64,000 nt of DNA, taken from contig NC_088316.1 in the NCBI RefSeq assembly GCF_910592395.1, forward strand, positions 19,904,001 to 19,968,000, written 5' to 3'. Below are positions 26,401 through 39,257 of this stretch, piece after piece. How positions within the stretch are numbered: position 1 is the first letter of the stretch; each line of letters begins with the position of its first letter. The notes under the pieces are model-generated. The model was not told where the DNA came from. It saw nothing but the letters and a program-made list of their open reading frames with translations, and searched no databases. A program made the translations under genes and the position numbers. This stretch comes from Lineus longissimus. Lineage: Eukaryota; Nemertea; Pilidiophora; Heteronemertea; Lineidae.

Positions 26401-29400
26401 GGTAGGATTAGACTTTGATCCAAAGGTTCAAATGTCTCAGAAAACTGAGAAAACTGAACCGAACCGAATTCGGTAATTTTCAGGTAAACTGAAACGTCAT
26501 GAGCATATGCTTTAGAAGGACTGATGAAAAGATGAAAATTCTTAACGTTAGCTTTATATAATTGCCTCTTAGCGGCAGAATTTGGTGAAAAGAACTACCA
26601 AACAGTGATATATATACTTACTACTTTATGCAGTTAACCTTCTCTTTAAGAGCGGCACAATGCGTATGATCTGGTCAATGGGAAAGACTGATGTAATGGA
26701 TTGGCATGGTAGCAACCGCGGGACCAGGAGTTTGAAGCTGCTCGGCGATAAACAAGTCGAGGTTAAACTTCCCCCAGACGTCAAGACATTTGACATCGTC
26801 AAGGACAATGTAAGAATGTCATTCAAAAGCTCAAAAGTCACGTTATCCCTAACGGTTACGTTAAGTAAGTTATCTCTTTCAGTTAAACCCACTGAAATGT
26901 TCACGTTAAGACTTAACGGCGCCGTTAAAGCCAACGCGGTTTTGAACAACTCAGCCCAGGCCCATATCCTTTGCTAACATGACTCGAGGAATTCACTGTC
27001 AATAGCTCTTTTTTACTCGTCTGGGGTCGATTTCTAGAGTCATTTCTTGCTCACGAGTTCAAATGGTCCACTGATTCACAAAGGAAATTAGCCAATCATT
27101 CTCAATAAAATCTCAAAATAGATCGAGGTATAATAAAGGTATAGAAAGACATTTCGTCACCAGAGAATTTAATAACAAGGCGCCTATATCATAAAGATTT
27201 TTGATGAGGCTCCATCACAATAAATGCAGATGACTTTGTTAATTCTTAGGTGATGATTTGGCACAACGGTACACGGCCCAAACCATGGTATGAAAGTCCT
27301 GAAAGAAACGTTTTAAAATTAAACAGGGCTTCAAAGAACTCCTCTGCGCCTTTTGATGACTAACTCGGTAACGCTACTTAAAGATAACTTAGCCAGTTAG
27401 TTTGTTGAGCAAGCTGTTTCAACACACGACATAGTTTTAGCTAGAGTAACGCGAAATGTACTAATAACATTCATTACTTAATTTTTTTCAGTTTCTAGTC
27501 CCTGACACCGAGACTCATTATGACTGTGAGATCTTTCGACTGCCGAAGCTGGAGGACATTCATCACGTGATAAAGGTATTGCGTTATGATCATTATGAAT
27601 ATGGCATCGAGTATTGAGTTGGAGATTACGTTTCAAAGTGACTATCAATTTCTTTTAGAAATGATTATGAGAATAATTACACCTATAACACTAGTTTCTA
27701 TCACAAGTGAGCGAAACCTAACAACGCACATGTGTACTAAACAAAATCATTCAACACGGACATGAGCTCGGTCTGCTCGCCTCTAAGCTCGTTTAGCCTA
27801 CACATTAAGGTCTAGAAACTACTCTAGGACTCAAACACTTCATCATGTAACCAAAGGCCCTGATCATATTATTTTTTAGGTCATCCCTGTGATCACACAT
27901 CCAGAATTGGTCCATCACATCATCGTGTACGTCTGCGACGCCAAAATCAACACATGGGCCAACATGACGTACCAGGTTAACAACGGATCTCAATGTTTAT
28001 ACAAGAACTCAGCTATGTGGAGCCATGGATACTGTGAAACTGCTATGTTCGGATGGGCCGTCGGTGGCGGGGTAGGTCATACTAAAGTTCACATCCTCAC
28101 ACACTCTTCGCCGCACCAGTTAGCCTATCTCAGTTTTCCTTTCTATGACCCTGATGGCATAGGGTTCAACTGTCAAAACTGACCTGGTGAAGAAGGATTA
28201 ATTCTGATTGACTGATACGACAGACAAGATAAGGTCCTGCCCATTAGTTAATCCTTCAATTATGAGCTAGCGCTAGTCTTGTAGGAGAGTCTTACAATAC
28301 AATTCCCGCTTCAAGAAACAAAACAAATGTGTATGCCAGTTAAAGGAATTGATGAATTGTTTTTTCAGGCATCTTTGTACTGCTAAAGAAATAATTTCAA
28401 ACTGAAGTGAATGTGGATTATCATTCCTTCTTTCAGAATTTCACCTTTCCAAACAATACAGGAGTACCAATGGGAACGGACAGGGAGCCGTTTTATGTGA
28501 TGCTCCAAATACATTATAACAATATCAAGCGAACAAAAAGTAAGTGATACAACTCGGGGTAAGATATTTGACAACCATATGTTCCTCTTGATGACTTGTA
28601 CCGTGGTATCATCTCAGTCAATTAGAAATCCAAAACAATGTGAAGGTCAGGAATAATGGAAAGAATGCAGAAAAATCAATCCAAAGATATGTGGTACGAA
28701 CCCTTGTCAAGGCAACTGGACTTTTCTGTACATACTTCATTCTTTCTTTATATGAGCCAGAAGAGGCATCTAGTAGTTATCATAAAGTAAGGAACAGCCT
28801 CAGCCACTGTGCAAGAGTTTACAGAAACAAAATGTCAGTGTCACATATTTGAAGGCCAGAACTCGCTGTAGTCACCGGCATGTGAAAGCTTTGCTCGGCC
28901 CTAAACGGTTATTTGGTAATACAGTAATAATGCACGCTGGTGCGATTGACGTATTTTAAAGAATATTTTACTTCCCACGACCCCGTTATGATATTTCAAA
29001 TTCATAGAAATATATTCCCAATCATTTTACTTCAAGATGTCCGGGATAACTCAGGTGTGCGTATCGTCTACACTAAGACTAAGAGACAGCACGACACGGG
29101 CTGTCTCGTATTTGGGAAGATATCCTTTGAACGGCTCATGGTACCACCCCGGCAATCCAAGTTCACAGTCTATTCCTACATACCAAGGACCTGCACTGGA
29201 GAGGTATGTTTTGATTCGATACGCAATGACTTCTATCAGGAACGAAACTTTGCTGTTATTGTTGGGAGACCAATTTAAATGAAAGACGGACTGAATTCTG
29301 AGAGGAAGGAAATCTTCAAAATCCGTGTTCTTCCACAGCAGGCATTTCATAGCACCTATTTTTTTATTCATACCTTTCACAGTGGCGGGTTCAAAAGCAC

Positions 29401-31907
29401 ATTTTCACCACTCAGACAGTTGTGAGAACACAGCAATCTGAACCAAAACCAAATTTTGCCACATTTACTGTGCTTTATGTGTGGACTACTGCGTACATAA
29501 TGCATACGACTTCTCTTCTTCTTCAGTTCGGATTCGGGAACCAAACACAGATCAGAGCCTTCGCCTACTTACTACACAGCCATTATGCTGGAAGCGCCAT
29601 CAGGTTAAGACATTTCAGGAATGGAAGAGAGCTGGAGTATCTGGGCGACGACCCAACGTATGACTTTAACTATCAGAACAGCATCACCTACCCACAGGAA
29701 ATCGTCATCGAGCGGGTAGGTGACTAGCTTCCGATAATAATGTCAGATGGTCAAGCAAAGGCAGCGCTTGTTCATTGGAGGACCTTAATATAATTGAACA
29801 GGTTGAAATTCAAGATCTCGCTTTGATGTTTTTTTATGTTGGAACTTTAGTAATAGAAGATAAATCCTATCAAAGAACTCGAAAACGCTTATTGATCATG
29901 CTGCTTTTTTTTCGTAAATTTGTACCCAAGTTCCAGAAGAAGCACAGACTCGTCGAGAACGATGGACAAGACCAAGTTACTAATCCCGCCCAGCCATCAT
30001 GTGACGTTAGATGAAGGACTAATCTTACTTTTTTGGAGGCTGCATTAAGGTTATCACTGGATGGGGTGTTCAAAATAAACATACTACATCCACAGAGTGA
30101 TTTTGTTCGACATAGTATAATCAATTTTTCAATGTACTTTTACTCTTTCGCTGCATGTTTTAGGGAGACGAGTTCCTCGTAGAGTGTACCTACAATACAT
30201 TAGACAGGACTCATACAACTTTGGTAAGTTCATCATGATCAAATGCCAATATGCTGCAGCGAGTATTACTAAATAATAAATACTTAATACTGCTGAAGAA
30301 ATCGGAATGAAGAAAAAACGTAAGATTTTTGGTAGCAATCATACACTATACGGACAGTAAGAACTTCACCAGGGTAAGAGGCCTAAAGCCCGCTCTTGAG
30401 TTTCATCAGTTTACGGATTTATCAAGGTATTAGTATAGAGAAATGATCGACTGGGACATTATTTGCTTTATGGCAAACAATAGCGAGGTGGGGTGTAGGA
30501 AACGCATTGTCTGAGACAGTCGATTCTTTATGACTCGAGGAAGAGGACTTTCACACCGTGGTCATACCACTGTACCAATCAGACAAGTGTCAGATGTTGA
30601 CCTTTCAAAAATTGATATTGACGAATTTAACACAAATTGCATCTATTTCAGGGCGGGCTGAGCTCTCAGGAGGAGATGTGTCTCACCTTCCTCTATTTCT
30701 ACCCTAGAATCCCTCTCTCCAAGGTGATAACTGCAACGAGTTACAGTGCCCAGAGCAATTTCTATGTAAATAACCGGTAGGTATAAGAACCTGATATAGA
30801 TAATCAACATAGGGCATCCTGGACATTCGTTGATTTGTAAGCACTTGCCGTGCTCTCTGATGTGACAGTTTCCGATAACCAACATCACATTTACACTTAT
30901 TAATTTGAGAAGCCAACTGAGTATGCCTCAATGACATGTAACAAACGCAAATGCGATCATCTTCTTCTTTTAGGAAGGATGACAGGACCAGCACGACCAG
31001 GCGCGACTTCCTGGCGTCCAACATTAGATGGGACAAGACCACCTCCAAGGATCCGGTGAAGGAATGGCAGCAAATAGAGAAGGCACAGGAGAACTATATC
31101 GCTCTTTGCACAGCTTCCAAAGGGCTCGGTGTTGTTGATAAGGTAGAGTTATAAAGCTGAAGACGTCTTATAAGCTTTTACCAGACAAAGCCATTGCCAT
31201 TGGCAGAACAACTTACCAAAGCTTTCTCTTCTAGCTGGGAAGTGGCCATGGTGATCTTATGCACAAATTTAAAGTACTCCTTTGGCCTGCGTAGATATGG
31301 CTGTGTTATTACAATTAGCACCAGCTAAAACGCTGCTGCATTTGTGCCCCGCTTTTGTTATGTGGATGTGGAGCCCCTCTTTAGTTATGACTTCCTCATG
31401 GCAAGACAACTTTCATTCTCCTCACTGCAATTGTTAGGCGAAAATCCCGTATGGCTGCCCATGTTGCAGGGCACCAGAAAACAGTAAGACGGGAAACCTT
31501 CCCCCAATGGCAACTCCAGGCGATGGATCCAAATATAAAGCTGCCACTTTATCTAAGCTAGCTGCAGCCATTTCCCCGGCCACTAGTTCCGAGCTAACAG
31601 CTGAGGAATTCAAATAAAAATTGGGAGCACTGTTTGAATTTTCGACAAAACCGACGAATCTGGCATGTTGCTTGCTATACCAGACCTGAAAATGGTAGGC
31701 TTCCATTTGATTTATGTGATGTTTAATAGAATTGCTTTCTTTCAATTCCAGTGGATTTATAATTTGAATCCATTCAAGATCTACTCTGAGTACAAGCCAC
31801 CAACTTTGCGATGTAACATCACCGCCTCAGCCAACGTGGCCCTTCCATGTCACTTGATCATAATGAACCTGGCAACTCTTGTGCTCCTTCTAGCCGAAAT
31901 AGTGTAA
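23461..31907 (+). CDS. MOXD1-like: DBH-like monooxygenase (MOXD1 family), complete 12-exon gene, 607 aa
   Basis: Coding exons are 23461-23730, 26127-26276, 26651-26809, 27492-27575, 27880-28071, 28437-28539, 29037-29203, 29527-29715, 30164-30223, 30652-30776, 30974-31142 and 31752-31907. All introns are GT-AG. Most junctions are phase 0, and the split codons at exons 6/7 (A+AT) and 10/11 (CG+G) join correctly. The total is 1824 nt, 607 residues plus stop, close to the family length of about 610. Residues 1-18 look like a signal peptide (cut after AQA). A DOMON domain follows from about residue 25. The copper-binding halves carry His233-His234 (LVHHIIVY) and His311 (LQIHYNN) for the first site, and His392-x-His394 (LLHSHYAG) with Met467 (SQEEMCL) for the second. 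SNRGTRSL and DNSGVR are family landmarks. The last 17 residues are hydrophobic, suggesting a membrane or GPI-type anchor. Family members are copper- and ascorbate-dependent monooxygenases of the secretory pathway; no substrate can be inferred here. Several N-x-S/T sites fit a luminal protein. Confidence 0.95.
23774..23860 (+). repeat. Interspersed repeat fragment with AGGCCCAAGGGCCT core
   Basis: The stretch contains ACAAGAGGCCCAAGGGCCT followed by GGCGCTCAGCTGG. The 14-bp AGGCCCAAGGGCCT core is an exact palindrome. From memory, the AAGAGGCCC...GGGCCT...GCTCA arrangement resembles a repeat common in mollusc genomes. No second copy was noticed in this window, so the family call is inference and the right boundary is uncertain. 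Confidence 0.35.
24416..24465. repeat. Perfect 38-bp palindrome with 9-bp direct repeats at its edges
   Basis: Arms 24422-24440 and 24441-24459 are exact reverse complements with no spacer (centre ...ATAATTAT...). GATGGGATC occurs at 24416-24424 and again at 24457-24465, overlapping the two ends. It lies in intron 1 of the MOXD1-like gene. The transcript could fold this into a 19-bp stem, although without a loop a few central pairs must open. Confidence 0.9.
25860..25907 (+). repeat. Simple tandem repeat, (GGAT)n with GGAA/GGCA variants
   Basis: Three clean GGAT units are followed by degenerate tetramers (GGAA, GGAT, GGCA, GGAT, GGGT, GGAA). It lies in intron 1, about 220 bp before exon 2, and is not expected to affect the coding sequence. 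Confidence 0.75.
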
Positions 31908-33238
31908 TACAGTGATACATTGCAAGACGTTCTCAATGAGGACCTTTCAACGAGCATGATTTCCGTCCATAACATCCAAGAAATTAGGTTTACCAGTTTA
32001 CAAGTTTACATACGAAAGTGTTTTGTACTTTTATATGAGCTGTAATTGTTAGATAATCCTAGACTTTATACATGTATACGCAGCTTATTGTCATTATACA
32101 TAATCCGCCCGCAATTAGGGTATTTCCAATGACACCATGAGTGAGCACAGAAAGCCTGCACATGTACCATAACGTTAATACGTTAAGTGCCAAGTTTTTC
32201 TTCAACAAATGTCACTTGGGTTCTTTGCACACTGGTCACAGCCTCTGCACTATATCTGTTTCATTTGACAGTCTTTGTCCTCTTCTGACCAAGCTATTCA
32301 CGTAGAAAGGCAAGAAGTATACATATTAGCAACTAATCGACGTTTTACTATATCAAAATATGGATGCATTCTTGTTTCGAAGAAGTGGGAAATAACACTC
32401 TGATATTTAATGTTGGGTTGTTGTTCAGACTTTTGCCGCCAGTCAAGTTTAACACAAAGTTTATGTCTAAACATTTCAGAGAATTACATATTGTACTAGC
32501 ATTGTACCCGTGGCGCAGGCAGGTTCAAATGGGCTATACCTTGAATAGATTGAATTGCAATGAAAATATAATGCAGTATCAAAGGAGCAATATCGAAGAG
32601 ACAAATTAAACCAACCATTTGTCCACAGACTCGGACCCTGTGGCGTGCTGTATGCGTGCATATAAAAGTAAATCAATTGGTCCGAATGAGATGATGAGGC
32701 AATGTGAATATACCTCGTTCTTTAGTCAGCAATATGCCCCTTTATACGGAGATGAAGGAGAACCCAGATAGGCCTTCACATGGCGGCCTCCAAATGGCTC
32801 GGACCAATTGCACTATCTCCTCCTACATGTAGCATGATCTCGGGCAAGGCACTTAGTCGACAGGCAAGCTAGAAGTTCAGCACCGTGAGCAGCTCCTTGA
32901 TAAGGCCATGCCAAGTTCAGAGTGCCTCTTCAGATACATCAAGTTTTGAAAGCTGTGGTGAGCACATAAACATACCATTGTAACCTTAATTTGAAAATCC
33001 CTTCATAATCAAGGGCTAGCTCTGGCTAATACAGTACCAATATACGATAGACCATCAATTTGACCCCAGCTCCTTACTGCGGGAAAACCCAAGTCCAGCA
33101 ACCAAAAGTATCAAAATACATTTTTGTTTACATTTGAACTGCACACATGCGTTTGTTTACAATTTCTTTCCCGCGAAATCTCGAAGATCAGGTGACCTAC
33201 AATCGTGGATTGAAAATAACATTAACCTTGGTTCAGCA
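31908..33238. other. 3' flank of the MOXD1-like gene
   Basis: No AATAAA was seen in the first 700 bp after the stop; an ATTAAA occurs at 32605-32610. The polyadenylation site is therefore not assigned. No other gene-like structure was seen. Confidence 0.5.
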
Positions 33239-33339
33239 GGTCAACACGTGTACAGGCTGTTCCAATCATCCCCCTACAGCCAGCCGTTCAACAGGTAGTG
33301 TTAGTCACCCCACAGGGAGTGCAGGTGATTCATTAATCC
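33239..33339 (+). CDS. Weak candidate terminal exon, Val/Gln/Pro-rich
   Basis: After CCTTGGTTCAGCAG one frame encodes about 30 residues rich in V, Q and P (includes PLQPAVQQVVLVTPQGVQV) and ends at TAA. A second frame is open across the same bases for 77 codons (33147-33380), so only one can be real at most. There is no family call. Confidence 0.18.
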
Positions 33340-33399
33340 CCTGCATAACTGAACAGCAATGGCTTGGCTTCCGTGAGTGATAAGGAGAATTGACCGTGT

Positions 33400-36300
33400 C
33401 CGATTAAAAATCCCTCATTACTGCTCCGCTGAAGTAAATTTCCGAAAATAAACATGACGTTGCATCAGGATAACATATCACCTGCAAACGTGCAAAATTT
33501 CGAGACGAAACACGACCCCCAAATGGCACTTTAGCGAGCCGCCTTATAGTATTATGATATAGATTGGTGACATTTAGAGCTTAGCCCTAAATCATCAGTC
33601 AGAGAGGCCGGACCCAAAGCATCACCTCTCACTTCAGAGCATATCAGGTTACTTCAACGCATTTTACCGCATACTGGTTTTCAGGCATCAACCAATCAAT
33701 CAAAAGGCGTTCGTCACACTGATATTTGAAAATAACACAACCCATACCCAAGACACCCAATAAATCACTATGCCAAGTGGACGTCTACCTTAACAGCCGC
33801 AGTGTTTCAATCGGAATAATTCATCACAGCCAGAGAAGTCCATGAGACTTATAAAGAAAATTACCTTTGGGGAAAGCTATCACGAAAGCACATATGACAA
33901 GAAAATATGAATTATCTATATGAAACCTGATAAATCCACTTTGGATGTGACAGCTTTCGATGACCATACTATTCCGATCCCTTTAATTGGTTTATATATC
34001 ATTGGGCCATGTTCAATATGCTTTACTTTATCTGAGTGCTACACCTTTGGGTTTCATTGAAGGCTCTTTGATGTTACCGATGTCAATAGAGTAGAGGCTA
34101 TATTACGGATTCGGCTAATGACTGGCCTGTCAGTAGTTTCACGTACAAACTCGAAAGCATCATCATGTTGAAAAAAGACAAAGGAAAACGGTGACTGCTG
34201 TTTTAGTAAATGGCCGCACGAGGCAGCTGGTAGGAACTACTATGTGTCATCCCCTCAAAATGACAGTAATTACAGTAAACAGCTTTTTGTAATGGTAGTT
34301 ACTCTGGTTTCAAAGCATTTTCTCTACCAATAATCACAGGTCTACAAAATGATTGAGGGTCATTTGTTACACCCTAATCTTTATAAATGAGTGAACAAAT
34401 ACCACAATTAGTAATTTGTAACGAGATGTGGCCCAGACGTATAAAAGAATGAAAAAGATACCAGCAATCAACAAGAAGCAAGGAACAGTGTTCCACAGGG
34501 AGTGCTTAAAGGATAAAGTACACTTATGAACATGGCTATGGCGAGTGGAATCCCTCCCCCTAGGCGTTGTATGTTTCCCAGAAAACATGTGGAGGTCCAG
34601 TTAATTTAGAGTTACAGAGTGCGATCATCCCAGGAGGAGTGTAAGTGTCTTGTTTACCTACTCAATGAGAGTTCCTTCAACGCTTTGAGCATCTGAAAAA
34701 AACCTAGTTTTTTTTATGGCCAGCACATTACATGCAATTCATCAAGGTTTTATGAGTAAACGAAGAACCTCCATATAGTAGAGAGAGGCCGGATAATCAT
34801 TTAGGAACATATACATGTATACATGAGCATTTGATCAAGCATTTCTAGGCTTTCAATCGTCTTCTTTCGTGAAAGTAATACATATGAGCGGACTCGATTC
34901 GAAACATATTCATCAAACAAAAAAACAACACCCCAGATGAATCGAATCCGCTGAATCAGCAAATTTTCAGTATCACTTCTCCATTCATGACGATGAAATA
35001 AGAAACGCTTCTGGCCTCAGCAGTCACTTCTGAATAAAGTGCCTGGTCTTTCATCAAGTAAATCCCTGTAAGATTGGACTATAAGCCACCCCACTTACGG
35101 ATGGCCAAGTAATCAGCCATTTAAGGCACTTCAGAGACTGGACTTTGGTCTCTGAAGCCAGTTTGCTTTACGACTTGCCAACAGCTTTTTTGTCCACTTA
35201 GGTTTAATGTGTGATTGGTCGGATTCGCTGCACTTTATTCCTATTCATATCCTGTGCAACACTGCGAAATATTTCTCAGTTATGGTCTCATCATTCAGTT
35301 CGGAGTTCAATCAATGTAATTTCTTTATAAGATTCTTGTAAGATTTTTAGCGAAGATGTTAACTAAGAACCCTACACTTTGGTGACTTCCGTTCACCTCG
35401 ACAGAGCTTTTCCCCCAAGAAACTTTGGAAATCGTTTGAAACATATTTATTGGTCTTATATCTTACGGGAGTGGCAGCGGTAGTTAACAGCTTAACCGAT
35501 TGATGCAAAGGAAATGTCTCCAATTTTGTGTGGCATTAACTTCTCTGATTGATAAATGATGTTCTGTTTGTGACTAAAGTGGAAGGGGAAAACGGAAGCT
35601 TCACTGGAATGAAATAAGAGTTAAAGATCGGTTGACTTGATGTGTGTATTTCAAGAAAGACAACCCAGCCTGTCTGTCAGGATTCGAGAGCACCAAGATG
35701 AGGTATAAGCAAGACCTCATTGGCAAGATACCCATTTTTTATAATTCCTGTGAATCTAATAGAAATGAACCTTCTAAGCCATCTGTGCTCATCGTCAACA
35801 CTTCTATTTATCCGAGTTCACCGTGATATTTGCCCAATTCCCTTCTAAAGCTAATCTGGCTATAAACAAGGATTAGGGGAGTTGAAATATCGACAAGTCA
35901 TTGCAAATGACTTGGCTAATTCTCCCTAAGATGCCATTTACCGCTATTGACTATAAACGTTATGAATAATGTGTCGGTATATTCAGTGATTATGATTTGG
36001 TATTGAACAAACCATTCAGTGAGATAGAAATGTTGAGGTGTTCTGAGTCAAACAACCAAGCCACATCATCTATTGGAGAGAGAGAACAACTGATATCAGT
36101 TCAGTGCTTCTATGAATGAACAGTTACAAACAGATGACGAAGTACTGAGAGAAAAATGGCTGAAAATCGATGTTGCAATGTTTATTTTGAACACCTGTGG
36201 TATGCCTACCTGAAGTGTGATTCGACTGGGCCACATAACTTCACAGATGACAAAAGCTGGCTTTAACTTGCACCAGCTGTCGATATCGTTGCATGGAAGC

Positions 36301-38177
36301 AGGAAGAAGAGCCTCATCATCAACAGACAAAATACGAGCTGATGAGGCTGTGTCCTATGCAAGGACAAGGACACATCTTCTTAAATGTAACTAGACTTGA
36401 GCCTACAAACCCTGTAGACAAGGACGGCTTCGCGCAAACATTGGCACCATCCGCACTCACTCGCAACTTCGAGCACAGCAGAGCAGGTGGAGTAATGCAA
36501 TTTTGTCTCCCGCCCATTCATTCCTATTTGATGTAGGAGGTAAGGGGTAAAAGTTTATTCACCAGGTGAAGCTTTAGTCAGTCCAATGCGCTTACCAGGA
36601 CCATCCATTCGATGTTCAACCATGCACTAAACTTAAACAACAATTCGTAATATGAGAAATCAATCGGGTTTAGAACGAAATCTTGACCGAACGGAAACTA
36701 TACCAAACAGACGTGGCTAGCGAGACTTTGGGCAATTTTCTACCAATGAAGTCAGGTGGTGTTGATTTGGAATGATGGATCTATTGGTATTATTGGCAAG
36801 ACCTACACCTGTGTGCATGATCTCTCCTGGCTAACAGACATTATTTCACGAAAGCTGCATGGCTTACGGTTTTAGGCAAATGTTATGCGTATGATCTGCC
36901 TGGATTAGGAGCGCCAGCCGAACCTGTCTCACCATATTTATTCTCAAAACCACTTAATCAAGGTGACAGTCAACAGCAGCCGAATGCTCAAATGACGGCC
37001 ATTTCTAAATTAGATTAACCCACACTGGTCCCCCGTCGACTGAAAATGCACTAGCAACCAAGTCTTTCTGTTCTAATAGTTTCAATGCAAAGCTGCAAAA
37101 CCATTAGTTTGTGCGTGACTTGCAGAGAGTCAACACTCGACAAATGAAGCAGACATGTTGGCACGACAAAGAGGAAAAACATCGCTCTTATGAGATAAAA
37201 AAATCTGGCACTCTCAGCTAAAAGAGATTCCCAGTCATGAGGAAGGGATAGACATATAAAAAGGTCCATTTGGCGGTACTCCAGTGATGCAATTTACAGA
37301 GAGCAGGTGCTCTTAATGCATATAGTATGACCGCATTGTGGTCGACATCACATGCTTCGATTGACAAATATTACTGACAAACGTCTCAAGTTGTCATATG
37401 AGTTGCAGTAAGAATGAAGTAGACGTCATTGTTACTATAAAGACCACAATAATAATCCTTGTATTTGAAACTCTCACAACTGGGGTGAGAAATGTTTGAG
37501 AGGGGCTGAGCGCGGGTGTCTATCAACTTCTGCAAGAAGCTGAATGTATGGAAACATAATTAATCAGTAGTATGGCTTGCCCGATTCAGCAACTTAATGG
37601 CCGCTAGTGACATTTAGGCTAAAACTAAACAAGACAAATCTTAATTATAGGATGAACAGAGGAAAATTATCCAAACATGTCCAGCCTGTTCTGGTAAGTC
37701 ACTAGTACTGTGATTATCATTATAAAGCAGATATTCATGCAAAGGCAAATCTTCAGCAGGTAGAATAGTATGTGGTGAAAAGCGTCATGCAACGCAGGTA
37801 CCAAAAACGCCTTTGTTTTACTCGACTTGTTAGTTCTTCATTTTGCATGACAGGCATAAGCTGTTTTACATGTTTATGGAAGACAAAATCCCAAAACATG
37901 TTTAAGCTTTTTACTGAAACGATGATAAAAGAGTTCTGTGCGTGTTTCCAATTGTATCTAAAGATATATCAAATACTTAAAGCCCCGGACATATTTTCTT
38001 CTTTCGTGACAAAGCCTGTTCAAAGAATACATGCAGATATAGGTCACTATGTGATTTGTAACGCAGGTAATGTCGTGATGTCCCTGGGGGTTCACTTAAA
38101 AAGCGCACTAAGACTTAAGCAATGCATAATGACACATTATGCCAAATAAAATCAATGTTGTTTGCCCATATTTGCAG
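33400..38177. other. Intergenic stretch, no recognisable gene
   Basis: A short perfect hairpin (CTTCAGAGAC at 35129-35138 and its complement at 35148-35157) was noted. Open frames up to 125 codons (37772-38149, +) lack domains. Nothing else was seen. Confidence 0.45.
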
Positions 38178-38368
38178 TCGGAGATGTCTTTTTTTATGAC
38201 AAACCTCCAACCTGGTACCCTAACGCAACTTTTCCCTGTAACCAGCCACCTGTGTATCAATCAATCTTCCATTTATTTCCCTTTTTCAAAAGTCACGCAA
38301 CAAAGCGACTGCCTCTTGACAGCGGCGGAAATCACTGCGATTGCAAAATGTTTCACGCGATGAATTAG
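38178..38368 (+). CDS. Candidate terminal exon of an unidentified gene
   Basis: Acceptor TTGCCCATATTTGCAG precedes a frame entered with two bases (TC) that runs 62 codons to TAG. The peptide (GDVFFYDKPPTWYPNATFPC, later GGNHCDCKMFHAMN) has clustered aromatic, proline and cysteine residues and one N-glycosylation site, like the end of a secreted or luminal protein. I do not recognise the family, and no upstream exon or nearby AATAAA was found. Confidence 0.28.
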
Positions 38369-38689
38369 TACGTGTCCGGACCAGAAATCGATTCCATTAG
38401 AATGGCTAGCCGTCCGTAGCAATCACTCATTGCCCTTGTTTGCAGTCAAACATTCGCTTTAGCATTTCCGTGGAGTCATTGGCTTCTGATTTGATGAAGG
38501 CTTGTTTATGTATCCAACTGCTGCCTTTGTAGTTGTGCCAGAGACCAGTTTGTGAGTTGTACGAAATCTATTATGGCCCACAAGCTATTTCAAACAGTGA
38601 GGGTCCACAAGCAACAGGTTGGTAAAAAAGCCCTCGAGTAGTGGTAAAGGTAATCAGTGAAGGTCAAAGCATTAGCCTCTGTTGGCCTG

Positions 38690-38900
38690 TGCGTAAAGAA
38701 CTGCGATTATACTACGGGCTGCCACCGGTGCGGGTCATTTAGTTGCCCTGCCATAGACACGAGAAACAGTGGACTAGGGATTACTGCCCCGTCCGACGGA
38801 CTTAAAGAGCTGGGTTTTAGCCCGAATGGCCTGGGATTCGAACCCAGGACCTGCCCGCTTCTTAGGCAGACTCGATAACCTTTAGGCCATCGCCGTTCCA
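38690..38900 (-). repeat. tRNA-derived SINE (minus strand)
   Basis: In reverse complement the head reads as a tRNA-like unit with A box TGGCCTAAAGG (38879-38889) and B box GGTTCGAATCC (38834-38844), at tRNA-like spacing. A tRNA-unrelated body of about 130 bp follows (CGGGCTAAAACCCAGC...). The arms pair imperfectly and the element continues past the tRNA 3' end, so it is a SINE and not a functional tRNA. The 5' end is near 38900; the 3' end is approximate. A 64-codon minus-strand frame through it is incidental. Confidence 0.7.
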
Positions 38901-39257
38901 TATTCCTTCAAGTCATTCCAATCTACATGGTGTACATTGATTTTCTGATTAAATCTACATCGATTTGGTTGTGATTTTCCGCGTGTCAATTCCATTCTGG
39001 TGATGGCTATTACTGTCCAAGATCAATGATCTAGAGTGGCTTGTGGCAAGTCATTATATCGGCGGATATGTTTCGTCTGATACTGTGAGATCGAGCATGT
39101 TGGGCAGTCAAAACAAAGTGTACTTTACGTGTGGCAATGTCATACAGACTTAAACGAGCATGTGGTGACAAGAGACTGCACAATTCAAATTGGCTCATGT
39201 TTATCTAGCTAGCACACAGAAGTAACCGCAAAGCGGAGAATGAACCACTACCTTTGG

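Noticed and set aside
26920-26931. Palindrome AACGGCGCCGTT in intron 3
   Set aside because: Twelve bases, likely chance.
28365-28380. Acceptor-like TTGTTTTTTCAG upstream of MOXD1-like exon 6
   Set aside because: In the required phase it leads to a stop within six codons; the acceptor at 28436 gives the family-consistent peptide.
30722-30730. Alternative donor AAG/GTGATA within MOXD1-like exon 10
   Set aside because: It would leave phase 0 and break the join to exon 11; CCG/GTAGGT at 30777 keeps frame and family length.
38820-38900. Functional tRNA gene
   Set aside because: Anticodon stem relies on G-U pairs and the unit continues into a SINE body; tRNA-derived repeat is the better call.
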